Made by a program: the position numbers and the translations under genes. Below, piece after piece: positions 8,792-18,213 of a stretch of 64,000 nucleotides of DNA (position 1 is its first letter; each line of letters opens with the position of its first letter). The notes under the pieces were generated by a model. It worked only from the letters and a program-made list of their open reading frames with translations. It was not told where the DNA came from and did no database searches. The DNA is from Gymnodinialimonas phycosphaerae (lineage in GTDB: Bacteria > Pseudomonadota > Alphaproteobacteria > Rhodobacterales > Rhodobacteraceae). The DNA lies in assembly GCF_019195455.1 (NCBI RefSeq), contig NZ_JAIMBW010000001.1, forward strand, positions 2,790,001 to 2,854,000, written 5' to 3'.

Positions 8792-9678
8792 GGGGTGATC
8801 GTTTGCCCATCCGGGATGACGCTGATGAGGGCGTCGAAGACCTCATCGATGACGCGGGGTTTGATCTGGTCCCTGTGGGAAGCGAGGCCGAGGACGCGGA
8901 TCGGGGCGTCGCCCCCCAGTGCCAGACGTTTCACCTGCACACCATCCTGCGGCTTGACCGCAAGGTCCGGCACAATCGACACCCCCAGACCCGCCTGCAC
9001 CATCGACGAAATCGCCTCGGCGCTGTTCAGCTCCATCGCCTCGGAGACCTGGACCCGTTTGGAGAGGATCCAGTTCTCGATCAACGTGCCCAGCACGGCA
9101 TTGCGATTGAAGCGAATAAACGGACGGATGCGCAGCAGTTCAAACGGATCATCGCTGGGTTCATCGAACGGGGCGATCAGTTGCAGCGGTTCTTGCGCAA
9201 AGGGCCGGAAGTGGATGCGCGGAGGCAGGAGGTGGGGCTTGCTGACGATGGCCGCGTCCAAGGCGCCCCGCTCGATATCGGCCAGGAGTTCACCGGTCAG
9301 ACCGGGACGGATGTGGAGGCCGATGCCGGGGAAACGGTCTTTCAGGACCGCCATGGCGCGGGGGGTAAGGCCGGTCAGCGTTGTGCCCAAAGCGCCCAGG
9401 CGCAGGTCCCCGCTAAGGCCGTCTTCATCGAGGACCGAGGCCACGAGGCCGTCATAATCCGCCAATAGCACGCGGGCTTTCGCGACAATCTGATGGGCAA
9501 TCGGCGTCAGTTCCGGCGTGCGCGTGGCGCGGTTGAACAGCGCGACGCCAAGATCAGCCTCCAGCGCCTGCATCTGCTGGCTGACGGCGGCGTGGGTGAC
9601 ATGAACGACCTCAGCCGCCGCTGAAAACGTCTTGGCGTCGGCGACGGCAACAAGGGTGCGAAGAAGGCGGATGGTCAA
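8788..9678 (-). CDS. LysR family transcriptional regulator
   Basis: 296-residue LysR-type regulator. The N-terminal winged helix-turn-helix covers about residues 1-60 (RLLRTLVAVADAKTFSAAAEVVHVTHAAVSQQ in parts), with the typical AVSQQMQALE recognition helix. The C-terminal two-lobed effector domain has LRLGALGTT and GLGVSIVPD. It lies 76 bases downstream of the reductive dehalogenase and overlaps TauE, all on the minus strand, which makes it a candidate pathway-specific regulator for that run. No divergent promoter is present, which is less typical for LysR control. Confidence 0.92.
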   Translation of the reverse strand: MTIRLLRTLVAVADAKTFSAAAEVVHVTHAAVSQQMQALEADLGVALFNRATRTPELTPIAHQIVAKARVLLADYDGLVASVLDEDGLSGDLRLGALGTTLTGLTPRAMAVLKDRFPGIGLHIRPGLTGELLADIERGALDAAIVSKPHLLPPRIHFRPFAQEPLQLIAPFDEPSDDPFELLRIRPFIRFNRNAVLGTLIENWILSKRVQVSEAMELNSAEAISSMVQAGLGVSIVPDLAVKPQDGVQVKRLALGGDAPIRVLGLASHRDQIKPRVIDEVFDALISVIPDGQTITP

Positions 9679-9754
9679 GGCGGACTTTCAGTCATCTGCA
9701 CCAGAGGGGGCATTTCGTTACCGCTGCTTACGCAATCAACCGACGCCCGTCCAT

Positions 9755-12700
9755 CTAAAGATCCACCTCGATCACCCCGCCCGCCGCTGCCGCGCGGCTT
9801 TGGCAAAGGATCACGCCGGTTTCCCGCTGCGCCTTGGACAGCACGAAATCCCGATGCTCGACATCGCCCGAGACCAGCGTGCATTTGCACACGCCACAGA
9901 TCCCGTCCGAGCATTTCACATCCACATGGATGCCGTTCTCGGCCAACACATCGGTGGCGGATTTGTCGGCGGGCACGTGCAGCGTCTTGCCCGATTTCAC
10001 CAGCTTCAAGATGAACGGGTCGTTCACGTAGTCTGGCACCTCGGGGACCGAGAAATACTCCAGGTGGCGCGCATCCTCCGGGAAGCCCGCAGCCTCGGCG
10101 GCCTCCATCACGGCGGCCATGTAGCGGTCCGCGCCGCAGGTGTAGACGTGCCAGCCCGCGCGGTAACCCGCCATGATCTCCGCCACATCGGCGCGCGTGC
10201 CCTCATCGGTGATGTGCAGACAAACGCGGTCGGCCCAGGGGAAGCTGGCGATTTCGTCCAAAAGCCCCATCGTGGCGCGCGAGCGGCCGGAGTAATGCAT
10301 GGTGAAGTTGCGGCCCTGGGCGTGCAATTCGTGGGCCATGGCCACCATCGGCGTGATGCCGATGCCGCCGCCCATCAACAGGCTATGGGTGGCGGTGGCA
10401 TCCAGCGGGAAGTGGTTGATCGGGCGCGAAATGAAGATCCGCCGCCCCTTGTTGAAGATCCGCTGCAACAACATGGAGCCGCCACGCCCCGCGTCTTCTC
10501 GCAGGACCGCGATCTGGTATTTTGAGCGGTCCGCCGGGTCGCCGGACATGGAGTATTGGCGCAGGAACTCGGGCGCCACGACGATATCCAGATGCGCGCC
10601 CGCCTGCCATTCGGGCAGCTCGCCGCCACCGACGGGCTGGAATTCGTAGACGCTGATCCCCTGCGCGCTGACATCCGCGCGGGTGATTTCGACCTGGATC
10701 ACCGGGCTCTCGCCCGCTGCGGTGTAGACGTGCAGATGCCCTGTCTCGTCGCGTTCCAGCAGGGATTTGTATTCCTCAGCCGTGATCATCGCCTGATAGG
10801 CGGCGATGCCGGCCTCGCGGTCCATGGGGAAGGGATAGGGATAGGGATGGGGGGCCAGCGGCGCGGGATAGACGGCGAGGGTCTGGTCCTCGTACCGCAG
10901 ATCAAGGTCCTTTTGCAGCGACCGCGCGTTAACAGGCTGCTGTGTCGGGCGGTAAGCACCGTCGTCGCAAACCTCCAGATCCCACCACCACTTCTTGATC
11001 GGGTTGAGCGTCCCGTTTTCCATAACGTCATCCAGCTTCGCCAAGGCGGGCGCGAGCGCTGGCACCTTCATCGCCGCCCAGCGGAACGGTTTGTCCTTGA
11101 ACAGGCCTTCCAGGTTCCACGGACAGGTCTTCATGCAGCGGCCACACATCGCACCGCCGGGTGTGGTGACACGGTAGGTGGCGCATTTCTGGCTGTCGGA
11201 TTTCCAGATCTCGTAGCCGTTGAACATCAGTTTCGGCCCGGCGGTGATTGCGCCCGAGGGGCATTCGCGGGCGCATTTGTTGCACGCCTCGCAGAACCGT
11301 TGCAGACCGAAGTCGATGGGTTTGTCATGGGCCATTGGCAGGTCCGTGGTCACGGTGCCCGATTTCAGGCGCGGCCCGAGGAAAGGGTTCAAGATGACCT
11401 CTCCGATCCGGGAAACCTCACCAAGGCCCGACAGAAGCAGAAGCGGTGGTTGCAGAACCTCGCCGTCCATCACGGTGTGAGCCTTGGCCTTGTAGCCGAG
11501 GTTGCGGATCTGTTTGGCGATGATGCCCCCGATCAACGAGAACCTCAGGTAGGCGCGCATGCTTTGGGCCACGGCGATCCAGTCGTCGCCGCTGCTGCCC
11601 TCCATCGTCTCATAGCCCTGATCGATGATCATGTTGATGGCTTGGTCATGGGGCGGGTCGATGGGTTCGCCGCGAGCGTCATGGCTGTACCACGTCCAAT
11701 CGGGACAGCGTGAAATGCCCACGGCATCGGCGCCAAGCCAGTAACTGGTGGCCTTAACAAGATCCGCCGCTTCTTGTGGATCGATCTGCGTCTGTTCGGG
11801 CGCGGCCTCTCCGTCCTGCAACAAGACGAACGCGCCCAAGGCGCGGCGTTGGGCCGAGGATGGCGCAGCCTTGCGCACGTAATGCCCGCCCTTCGCGCCC
11901 TCCTGCATTTTCTTGCCCATGTCACCGAATTGGGCGCGGGCGAACATGTCGGTGCGCTTGGGCACGCGGGCGACGTGGGCCTCGTCGATGTAGGTGGTGG
12001 GGGTGTCGACACGGGTAAGCGTCTCGAACGGATGGGCGCCGTCGACGAAGCGCCGCTTGGCGAAGGGCTCGGCGTTCAGCGCGTTCTTCGCCGAGGCTGT
12101 CCCCAGCTTCCAACCCAGCCCGAAGGCTGATTTCGGCTGTTGGTCCAGCGGGACCAGAGGCAGATCTGGCGCGACCTCGAACGTCGTCGTCACGGCGGAA
12201 AGGCCGAAGCGCGTGCCGATGTAGGGATGGTGCAGCGCGCCGCCCTCCACCGTGGCAAGCCCGGCGGCGACGGCCAGTTTGTTCAGGTCCACATCGGCGC
12301 TGGAAACCGTATGGCCGCGCGCATCGTGCCCCAGAACCCTCAGGTAGTTCGCCAGAACGACGGCCGCCTCTGCCGCCAATAGGCCAGCGCGGTGGGCTGC
12401 CGCGTCCTTAATCCAAGCAGTGCCGGGCTCGACCGCGTCGGGCACGCGAGGGTTCTCATACAAGAATACCAGCGCATGGGTATGACCGCCGATGCCCGAG
12501 GGCGGGGCCTCCATGCTTTCCTTAAGGTCCGACATGATCATGTCGATGCCCGCCGCCAGAGTCTTGGTCTGCCGTGTCTTCAGGTCATGGGCCAGCCGTT
12601 CGACATCGGGGTTCGCGTGGGGCCTGTCCAACAGGGCGGCGCCCGGAAGGCGACAGACGCCGACCAGCGCGGCATCTTGGAAATACCCGAACGCCTTCAG

Positions 12701-12961
12701 GTGATCGGCACGGTCCTGCGGGTCCGTGGGTGCCTCGGCCACGGCGCGGTTCACAAGACCATCGCGGATCGCGTCAAGCATGGCCTGATGCTCGCGCATG
12801 GCGTTGAGGATCGAATGGGGTGCCTCAGGTCGGTCGAAAGACAGGGGTGTTGCAGTGGGCACATGGGTCAGGTCCGGCGCCTGCGCGGTGCGCGCCAAAC
12901 GCTCGGTTGGATAGTGCCCCATATGGACGGGCCGGGACTTGTCCGAAAAAAAGCGCGTCAT
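9755..12961 (-). CDS. Self-sufficient reductive dehalogenase: cobalamin RdhA domain fused to flavin/2Fe-2S reductase
   Basis: 1068-residue cytoplasmic enzyme expected to remove halogens reductively using cobalamin. Residues about 1-640 are the RdhA module. It contains two similar segments (about 85-280 and 400-545) that look like an ancient internal duplication, then two [4Fe-4S] motifs, CEACNKCARECP (near 557) and CGRCMKTCPWN (near 606). Residues about 745-1068 form a phthalate dioxygenase reductase-like module: RQYSMSG flavin site near 801, LMGGGIGITP nucleotide site near 863, and a [2Fe-2S] ferredoxin CSDGICGVCKC near 1017. There is no TAT signal, unlike respiratory RdhA. The layout matches the catabolic BhbA type (dibromo-hydroxybenzoate dehalogenase). 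Start chosen at 12961 because AAGGG lies 8 bases upstream. Confidence 0.88.
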   Translation of the reverse strand: MTRFFSDKSRPVHMGHYPTERLARTAQAPDLTHVPTATPLSFDRPEAPHSILNAMREHQAMLDAIRDGLVNRAVAEAPTDPQDRADHLKAFGYFQDAALVGVCRLPGAALLDRPHANPDVERLAHDLKTRQTKTLAAGIDMIMSDLKESMEAPPSGIGGHTHALVFLYENPRVPDAVEPGTAWIKDAAAHRAGLLAAEAAVVLANYLRVLGHDARGHTVSSADVDLNKLAVAAGLATVEGGALHHPYIGTRFGLSAVTTTFEVAPDLPLVPLDQQPKSAFGLGWKLGTASAKNALNAEPFAKRRFVDGAHPFETLTRVDTPTTYIDEAHVARVPKRTDMFARAQFGDMGKKMQEGAKGGHYVRKAAPSSAQRRALGAFVLLQDGEAAPEQTQIDPQEAADLVKATSYWLGADAVGISRCPDWTWYSHDARGEPIDPPHDQAINMIIDQGYETMEGSSGDDWIAVAQSMRAYLRFSLIGGIIAKQIRNLGYKAKAHTVMDGEVLQPPLLLLSGLGEVSRIGEVILNPFLGPRLKSGTVTTDLPMAHDKPIDFGLQRFCEACNKCARECPSGAITAGPKLMFNGYEIWKSDSQKCATYRVTTPGGAMCGRCMKTCPWNLEGLFKDKPFRWAAMKVPALAPALAKLDDVMENGTLNPIKKWWWDLEVCDDGAYRPTQQPVNARSLQKDLDLRYEDQTLAVYPAPLAPHPYPYPFPMDREAGIAAYQAMITAEEYKSLLERDETGHLHVYTAAGESPVIQVEITRADVSAQGISVYEFQPVGGGELPEWQAGAHLDIVVAPEFLRQYSMSGDPADRSKYQIAVLREDAGRGGSMLLQRIFNKGRRIFISRPINHFPLDATATHSLLMGGGIGITPMVAMAHELHAQGRNFTMHYSGRSRATMGLLDEIASFPWADRVCLHITDEGTRADVAEIMAGYRAGWHVYTCGADRYMAAVMEAAEAAGFPEDARHLEYFSVPEVPDYVNDPFILKLVKSGKTLHVPADKSATDVLAENGIHVDVKCSDGICGVCKCTLVSGDVEHRDFVLSKAQRETGVILCQSRAAAAGGVIEVDL

Positions 12962-13036
12962 GGGGTAGCCCTTGTGAACGGTCTGGGCGGACAGTAGCCG
13001 CGCGACACCCCGGATCACAAGCCGCGCCGGGCGGCG

Positions 13037-14296
13037 TTATTCCTTCACATAGGGCTTGCCATCGGCGGCAGGCGCCCGGGCACGGCCAACAAGGCCCGCG
13101 ACGACGATAATCGTCGCGATGTAGGGTGCCATTGCCAGGAATTCGGACGGGATGGGCGTGTTGAGAAGCGCCAGCTTCTGTTGCAGCGAATCCGTGAAAC
13201 CGAACACCAGCGCCGCCATCAGGGCGCCCACCGGGTGCCAGCGCCCGAAGATCATCGCAGCAAGGCCGATGTAGCCGCGCCCGCCCGTCATGTTTTCATC
13301 GAACCGCCCGACAGAGCCAAGCGTGAACCACGCGCCCCCGAAACCCGCGATCATGCCGCCGATGGTGACGTGAACATAGCGCGTCCAGTAGACGTCTATG
13401 CCAAGGGTGTCGGCAGCGCGCGGATGCTCGCCCACGGCACGGGCACGCAGGCCGCTGCGGGTGTGAAACAGGTAGTAGGTCGAAACGGCGACCATGATCA
13501 GCGCGCCGTAGACGAAGAGGTTCTGGTTGAACAGCATCGGGCCGATGACCGGGATGTCGCCCAGGATCGGGATCTTGATGGACCGGAACACCGGCGCGTT
13601 GTTGAGGTGACGCATGTCGGCAAAGACCTGGCTGGACACATAGCTTGTCAGCCCCAGCACGAAGAGGTTGATCACGACGCCCGCAATGATCTGGTCCATT
13701 CGATAGGTCACGACAAGCGCGGCAAGGATGAAACCGAAGAAGCCGCCGACGACGACGGCCGACAACAACCCGCCCCAGCCTCCGATCACCGATCCCATCA
13801 AGGCCCCGGTGAAGGCGCCCGCCAGAAGCATGCCCTCGACCGCGATATTCACCACCGCCACGCGCTCGCACATCACGGCGGCCAAGCCACCCAAGGCAAT
13901 CGGCACCGCGCGGACCATCGTGGCTTGCAGCATGCCCGTCAGGGAGAAGGCGTTTTCTGCCGTTGCCCAAACCAGGAACGCCATGACCGCCAATCCAAGA
14001 CCCAGGCCAAGCGACAGCGTCGTCCAGCGTCCGCCGCCGCGCAGGAACTGCCGCGCACCCAAAAACGCCGTAAGCGCCGCCGCGATGTAGATGAACGGCT
14101 GCGCAGGCACGATCAGGTCGGGCAGCACCCAGGTGTCGCGGGGGCGCGACAGGCGGAAGGTTGCATCGCCCGGAGCATCGCCAAACACCAGCACGAGAAA
14201 TGCGCCAAGCAGGATGAGAATCGCCCCGACGATGCGCGTCCGGCGCTTGGCGGCCAGATCGACGGCGCGGGTCGGAGAGGTTTCAGCAACGCTCAT
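13037..14296 (-). CDS. Nucleoside-type (BMP) ABC transporter permease 2
   Basis: 419-residue inner-membrane permease with about ten hydrophobic segments, of the BMP/nucleoside importer subgroup (the NupQ/YufQ side). Characteristic segments are ERVAVVNIAVEGMLLAGAF, the cytoplasmic coupling region HTRSGLRARAVGEHPRAADTLGID, and GRWHPVGALMAALVFGFTD. It overlaps the upstream permease by 4 bases and is 75 bases upstream of the reductive dehalogenase start. The same-strand arrangement suggests possible readthrough into the dehalogenase. Confidence 0.88.
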   Translation of the reverse strand: MSVAETSPTRAVDLAAKRRTRIVGAILILLGAFLVLVFGDAPGDATFRLSRPRDTWVLPDLIVPAQPFIYIAAALTAFLGARQFLRGGGRWTTLSLGLGLGLAVMAFLVWATAENAFSLTGMLQATMVRAVPIALGGLAAVMCERVAVVNIAVEGMLLAGAFTGALMGSVIGGWGGLLSAVVVGGFFGFILAALVVTYRMDQIIAGVVINLFVLGLTSYVSSQVFADMRHLNNAPVFRSIKIPILGDIPVIGPMLFNQNLFVYGALIMVAVSTYYLFHTRSGLRARAVGEHPRAADTLGIDVYWTRYVHVTIGGMIAGFGGAWFTLGSVGRFDENMTGGRGYIGLAAMIFGRWHPVGALMAALVFGFTDSLQQKLALLNTPIPSEFLAMAPYIATIIVVAGLVGRARAPAADGKPYVKE

Positions 14297-15432
14297 TGCG
14301 CGCCTCCTTTCGGATCACTTCGGAAACCCCATGGGAAGATGGCGCAAACCAGAAGGGGCGCGGCGATGAACACGATGATCAGGGCCTGGATGATGCCGAT
14401 CAGGTCAATGCTGACCCCCGCATCGACCTGCATTTGCCGCCCGCCTGCCTCCAGCCCGCCGAACAGCAGCCCCGCAAACAGCACGCCAACCGGGTGGGAC
14501 CGGCCCATCAGCGCCACCGCGATGGCATCGAAACCGATGCCCGCAGAGAAGCCCGGCGTCGCACGGCCCAGAACACCCAACGTCTGATTGGCCCCAGCAA
14601 GGCCCGCAAGCGCCCCCGCCGTGGCCATGGCCACAACGATGATCAGCGAGGCGCGAATTCCGGCATACCGAGCCGCGTCCGGGCTGGCGCCGCTGGCGCG
14701 AAACTCGAACCCCAGCTTGGTACGAAACATCAGCCAATAGACCAGCGCCACGGCCAGAAGCATCAGGAACACGCCTGCATGAACGCGCAGGTTCGGGTCG
14801 AGCCACTCCAGCAGTTTCGGCAGTTCCGCCGCGTCCGGCACAGAGCGCGAAACCGGATCAGCGCGGCCTTCGCGCTGCACCCAATCAAGGCTCAGCATAT
14901 AGTCCAGCAAGCGGTAGGAAATGAGGTTGAGCATGATGGTGGAAATCACCTCATGGGCACCCGTTGCCGCCCTCAGCCAGCCCGCGATCCCGGCATAGAA
15001 AGCGCCCGTCACGGCGCCAGCCAGCAGTGAAAGAGGCATCAGAAGAACGAAGGGAAGGTTGGCGAAGGTGAAGCCGAAAATGACAGCGGCCAGCCCCCCC
15101 ATCAGGATCTGCCCCTCTGCCCCGATATTGAACAGGCCGGTGCGAAAGCCGATCGCAAGGCCCAGCGCGGCCAGCACCAGCGGCACGGCGGCCACCAAGG
15201 TTTCCGAGAGTGCCGCGACCGATCCGACAGAGCCCACGACCAGCGCCACATAGGACCGCCCGATCGTGGCCAGATCGACGCCCGTCGCCAGCATGACCAG
15301 CGCGCCGATCATAAGCGCGGCCACCACCGCGAAGAGAGGCACGATCACCAGGTCTTCGAACTGAACACGCCCCGGCGCGGCGCGCTCCAACAGCTTGTCG
15401 CGGGCGGTGTCGAGGGCTTCATTCACACTCAT
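14293..15432 (-). CDS. Nucleoside-type (BMP) ABC transporter permease 1
   Basis: 379-residue permease partner of the same importer (the NupP/YufP side). It has many transmembrane segments, the family sequence RTGLFNIGAEGQILMGG, the coupling helix region GFEFRASGASPDAARYAGIR, and GRSHPVGVLFAGLLFGGLEAGG. The N-terminal 25 or so residues are cytoplasmic. It overlaps the ATPase and the second permease by 4 bases each, so the three are translated as one unit. Confidence 0.88.
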   Translation of the reverse strand: MSVNEALDTARDKLLERAAPGRVQFEDLVIVPLFAVVAALMIGALVMLATGVDLATIGRSYVALVVGSVGSVAALSETLVAAVPLVLAALGLAIGFRTGLFNIGAEGQILMGGLAAVIFGFTFANLPFVLLMPLSLLAGAVTGAFYAGIAGWLRAATGAHEVISTIMLNLISYRLLDYMLSLDWVQREGRADPVSRSVPDAAELPKLLEWLDPNLRVHAGVFLMLLAVALVYWLMFRTKLGFEFRASGASPDAARYAGIRASLIIVVAMATAGALAGLAGANQTLGVLGRATPGFSAGIGFDAIAVALMGRSHPVGVLFAGLLFGGLEAGGRQMQVDAGVSIDLIGIIQALIIVFIAAPLLVCAIFPWGFRSDPKGGAQ

Positions 15433-16937
15433 GCTACTACTCCGGCCATGGCCAAGCCGATTTCGGCCTTCTCGGGGCGGTGGGTCGTTGCGTCGAACTC
15501 GGCCACGATGCGGCCCTTGAACATCACGACAATGCGGTCCGACAGCGCCAGGATTTCATCGAGCTCGGACGACATGATCAGCACGGCGTCCCCCTCGGCG
15601 CGCGCGGCCATCAGGCGGGCGTGGATATATTCGATAGACCCCACATCCAGCCCCCGCGTGGGCTGTGCCGCGATCACGGCACGGGTATCTCGGGACAACT
15701 CGCGGGCCACGATCAGTTTTTGCTGGTTGCCGCCTGACAGATGCCCAGCATCCGCGAAAATGGACGACGTGCGGACATCGAACTGCGCAGCCGCCGTGGC
15801 GGCCCACTCGTTCACGACGCCCCATTGCACTTGTGGGCCCTTGGCGTAGCGGGCGTCATAATAGCTGTCGAGAACCATGTTCTCGGCCACGGTGAAATCA
15901 GGGATCAGCCCCATGCGCTGGCGATCTTCGGGGATATGGGCCAGCCCCATTGCGTGCCGCGCACGAACAGAGGCATGGGTGATGTCCTGCCCCAGAAAAT
16001 GGATACTTCCCTGCGCGACCGACATCAGCCCGGTAATCGCCTCGATCAGCGCAGACTGCCCATTGCCCTGCACGCCCGCGATGCCCACGACCTCGCCGGC
16101 GCGCACCGTGAGGCTGACGTTATCGACGGCCACGGCCTCATCACGCAACACGGTAAGATCTTTGACCTCCAGCATCGGATCGCCGGGGGTGAATTCTGTC
16201 CGCTCGACCTCGAAATGCACGGGGCGCCCTACCATCAACTCGGCCAGATCTGCCTTTGTCGCGGTTTTCGGATCCGCCTCGCCCACGATGCGACCGGCGC
16301 GCAGAACGCTGATCCGGTCCGCAATGTCGAGGATTTCATTCAGCTTGTGGGTGATGAAAACAATCGCCTTGCCCGCGTCGCGCAGAGAGCGGACGATGCC
16401 GAAAAACTCCTCCACCTCTTGCGGGGTCAGGACGGCGGTGGGTTCATCAAGGATCAGGACATCGGCCGAGCGGAACAGCACCTTGATGATTTCGACGCGC
16501 TGCTGAACGCCAACCGGCAGGCTTTCGATCAATGCATCGGGATCGACGGCCAGGCCGTAGCTTTCCCCGATGTCGCGGACCTTCGCGCTGGCCGTCTCCA
16601 GATCAAGGTGATCAAGGCGGCCAACGGGCTCTACCCCCAGCACGACATTTTCGGCAACGGTAAAGATGGGGACCAGCATGAAGTGCTGATGCACCATGCC
16701 GATCCCCGCTTCGATGGCATCACGGGGACCGTCAAACTTTGACGCAACGCCATCGATCAGTATCTCTCCCTCATCGGGGCGGTAGAGGCCGCACAGCACG
16801 TTCATCAGGGTCGATTTTCCCGCGCCGTTTTCGCCCAGCAGGCCAAGGACCTCGCCTGCGCGGATGCTCAGGGACACGTCCTCATTGGCGATCACCGGGC
16901 CGAAGCGCTTGGTGATGCCTTTCAGTTCAACGTCCAT
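15429..16937 (-). CDS. Nucleoside-type (BMP) ABC transporter ATP-binding protein, two NBDs
   Basis: 502-residue ATPase with two nucleotide-binding domains in one chain, as in sugar/nucleoside importers. The first half has Walker A GENGAGKST, a degenerate signature (SLPVGVQQRVEI) and Walker B VLILDEPTAVL. The second half has an altered Walker A (GVQGNGQSA, lacking the Lys), signature LSGGNQQKL and TRGLDVGS in place of a full Walker B. One consensus and one degenerate site is normal for this family. It lies 37 bases after the binding-protein gene. Confidence 0.92.
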   Translation of the reverse strand: MDVELKGITKRFGPVIANEDVSLSIRAGEVLGLLGENGAGKSTLMNVLCGLYRPDEGEILIDGVASKFDGPRDAIEAGIGMVHQHFMLVPIFTVAENVVLGVEPVGRLDHLDLETASAKVRDIGESYGLAVDPDALIESLPVGVQQRVEIIKVLFRSADVLILDEPTAVLTPQEVEEFFGIVRSLRDAGKAIVFITHKLNEILDIADRISVLRAGRIVGEADPKTATKADLAELMVGRPVHFEVERTEFTPGDPMLEVKDLTVLRDEAVAVDNVSLTVRAGEVVGIAGVQGNGQSALIEAITGLMSVAQGSIHFLGQDITHASVRARHAMGLAHIPEDRQRMGLIPDFTVAENMVLDSYYDARYAKGPQVQWGVVNEWAATAAAQFDVRTSSIFADAGHLSGGNQQKLIVARELSRDTRAVIAAQPTRGLDVGSIEYIHARLMAARAEGDAVLIMSSELDEILALSDRIVVMFKGRIVAEFDATTHRPEKAEIGLAMAGVVA

Positions 16938-16974
16938 GTCCGTGTCCCTTCGCCCGCCGCCCGTTCAGTTCAGT

Positions 16975-17997
16975 TCAGTTCGGCCCCACCGCGACGGTGC
17001 CGTCGATGATGCCTGCGCGCAGTGCCGTGAGTTCGGCCACCAGATCCTCGGGCACGGTGCCCTCGAAGTCATGGAAAGACGCAAGATCGACGCCGCCATT
17101 GGCCAGGGTGCCGACGATCACGCCGCCTTCGAACGAACCGGCCATGACCCGTTCGATCACCTGAAAGACGGTCGCATCCATGCGCTTGACGATGGACGTC
17201 AAGTAGACATGCCCGCGTTCGGGGTCGGTCTCATATAGATCGGCGTCCACTCCGATGATCATCAGCTCTTCCACGCCAAGTTCATTGGCCAGCGCCGCCG
17301 AGCCAAGGCCCACGGGGCCCGCGACGGGAAGAATGATGTCTGCCCCCTCATCATAAAGGTTTTGGGCAAAGGCACGCCCGTCATCGAGGGATTCGAAATT
17401 ATTGGTGAACAGCCCCTCACGGGTATCCGGGGACCATCCCAGCAGGGTCACATCGGTGCCGTGTTGCGCATTGTAGTAATCGATGCCGTAGGCGAACCCA
17501 TCCATGAAGATCGTGACGGGCGGGATGTTGATGCCGCCAAAGGTGCCCACGATGCCCGTCTCGGTCATTCCTGCGGCCAGGTAGCCTGCCATGAAGGCGG
17601 CCTCGTCCGTCGCGTAGACCTGCCCCAGCACGTTATCGAGCGGCGGGTCATAGGCGAAGTCGACGATAGAAAACAGCTGATCGGGGTTGGCGGCAGCGGC
17701 CTCTTGTGTGGCGTCGCCCAGAAGGAAGCCGATGGTGAAGATGATGTCACATTCCCCGCCCAGCAGCGAGGTGATGTTGGCCTCGTAATCCGTCTCGGCC
17801 TGTGACTCGAGGAAACGTGCATCGATGCCCATGGCGGTCTGCGCCTCCAGCACGCCTCGCCACGCGGTCTGGTTGAAGCTGTTGTCGTCAATGCCGCCGG
17901 TGTCCGTGATCTGGCAGGCGGTGAACGCACTGACGGGTGCGGCCAAGCACACCGCAAGTGGCAGGAGTGCCGCTTTGATTGCCCCTTGTATCGTCAT
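16975..17997 (-). CDS. BMP family ABC transporter substrate-binding protein
   Basis: Periplasmic binding protein of 340 residues (BMP/PnrA family, usually purine nucleosides). It has a cleavable signal peptide (AALLPLAVCLAAPVSAFTA) and then the family start TDTGGIDDNSFNQTAWRG, with the D-N-S-F-N motif used in nucleoside binding. The start at 17997 is set by a GGAGG site 8 bases upstream; the frame runs about 1.1 kb further but there it is antisense to the amidotransferase gene. It is first of a run that continues through the ABC ATPase and permeases into the reductive dehalogenase. A FixK/FNR-like box lies about 130 bases upstream. Confidence 0.9.
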   Translation of the reverse strand: MTIQGAIKAALLPLAVCLAAPVSAFTACQITDTGGIDDNSFNQTAWRGVLEAQTAMGIDARFLESQAETDYEANITSLLGGECDIIFTIGFLLGDATQEAAAANPDQLFSIVDFAYDPPLDNVLGQVYATDEAAFMAGYLAAGMTETGIVGTFGGINIPPVTIFMDGFAYGIDYYNAQHGTDVTLLGWSPDTREGLFTNNFESLDDGRAFAQNLYDEGADIILPVAGPVGLGSAALANELGVEELMIIGVDADLYETDPERGHVYLTSIVKRMDATVFQVIERVMAGSFEGGVIVGTLANGGVDLASFHDFEGTVPEDLVAELTALRAGIIDGTVAVGPN

Positions 17998-18126
17998 ATC
18001 AGGATCCTCCGTTGATGGTGGCAAGCCGTTCCGGCTGCCGCTCGCACGTCGCCCTCGGCAGGCACACGGTTCGTGCCGCTCAGGCGGTGTCATGGCCGAG
18101 TATGGCGTCACGATTCGACGCCCCGA

Positions 18127-18140
18127 TTGATCCGCGTCAA
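18127..18140. promoter_or_regulatory. FNR/FixK-type box, one mismatch
   Basis: TTGATCCGCGTCAA; the consensus is TTGAT-N4-ATCAA, and only one position of the second half differs (G for A). It lies in the 216-base divergent gap, about 130 bases before the BMP gene and 74 bases before the glutamine amidotransferase, so it could act on either side. Confidence 0.5.
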
Positions 18141-18213
18141 TTCGTTGGCTGGAAGAGAGGCGCAAGGATTGCGCCCAATCCGACGTACAATCCCATGACA
18201 AAGAGTCCGCGAA

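Noticed and set aside
16963..16982. Short tandem GTTCA repeat at the end of the BMP gene
   Set aside because: Only about four units, partly inside the last codons and stop of the gene; too short to call a functional repeat.
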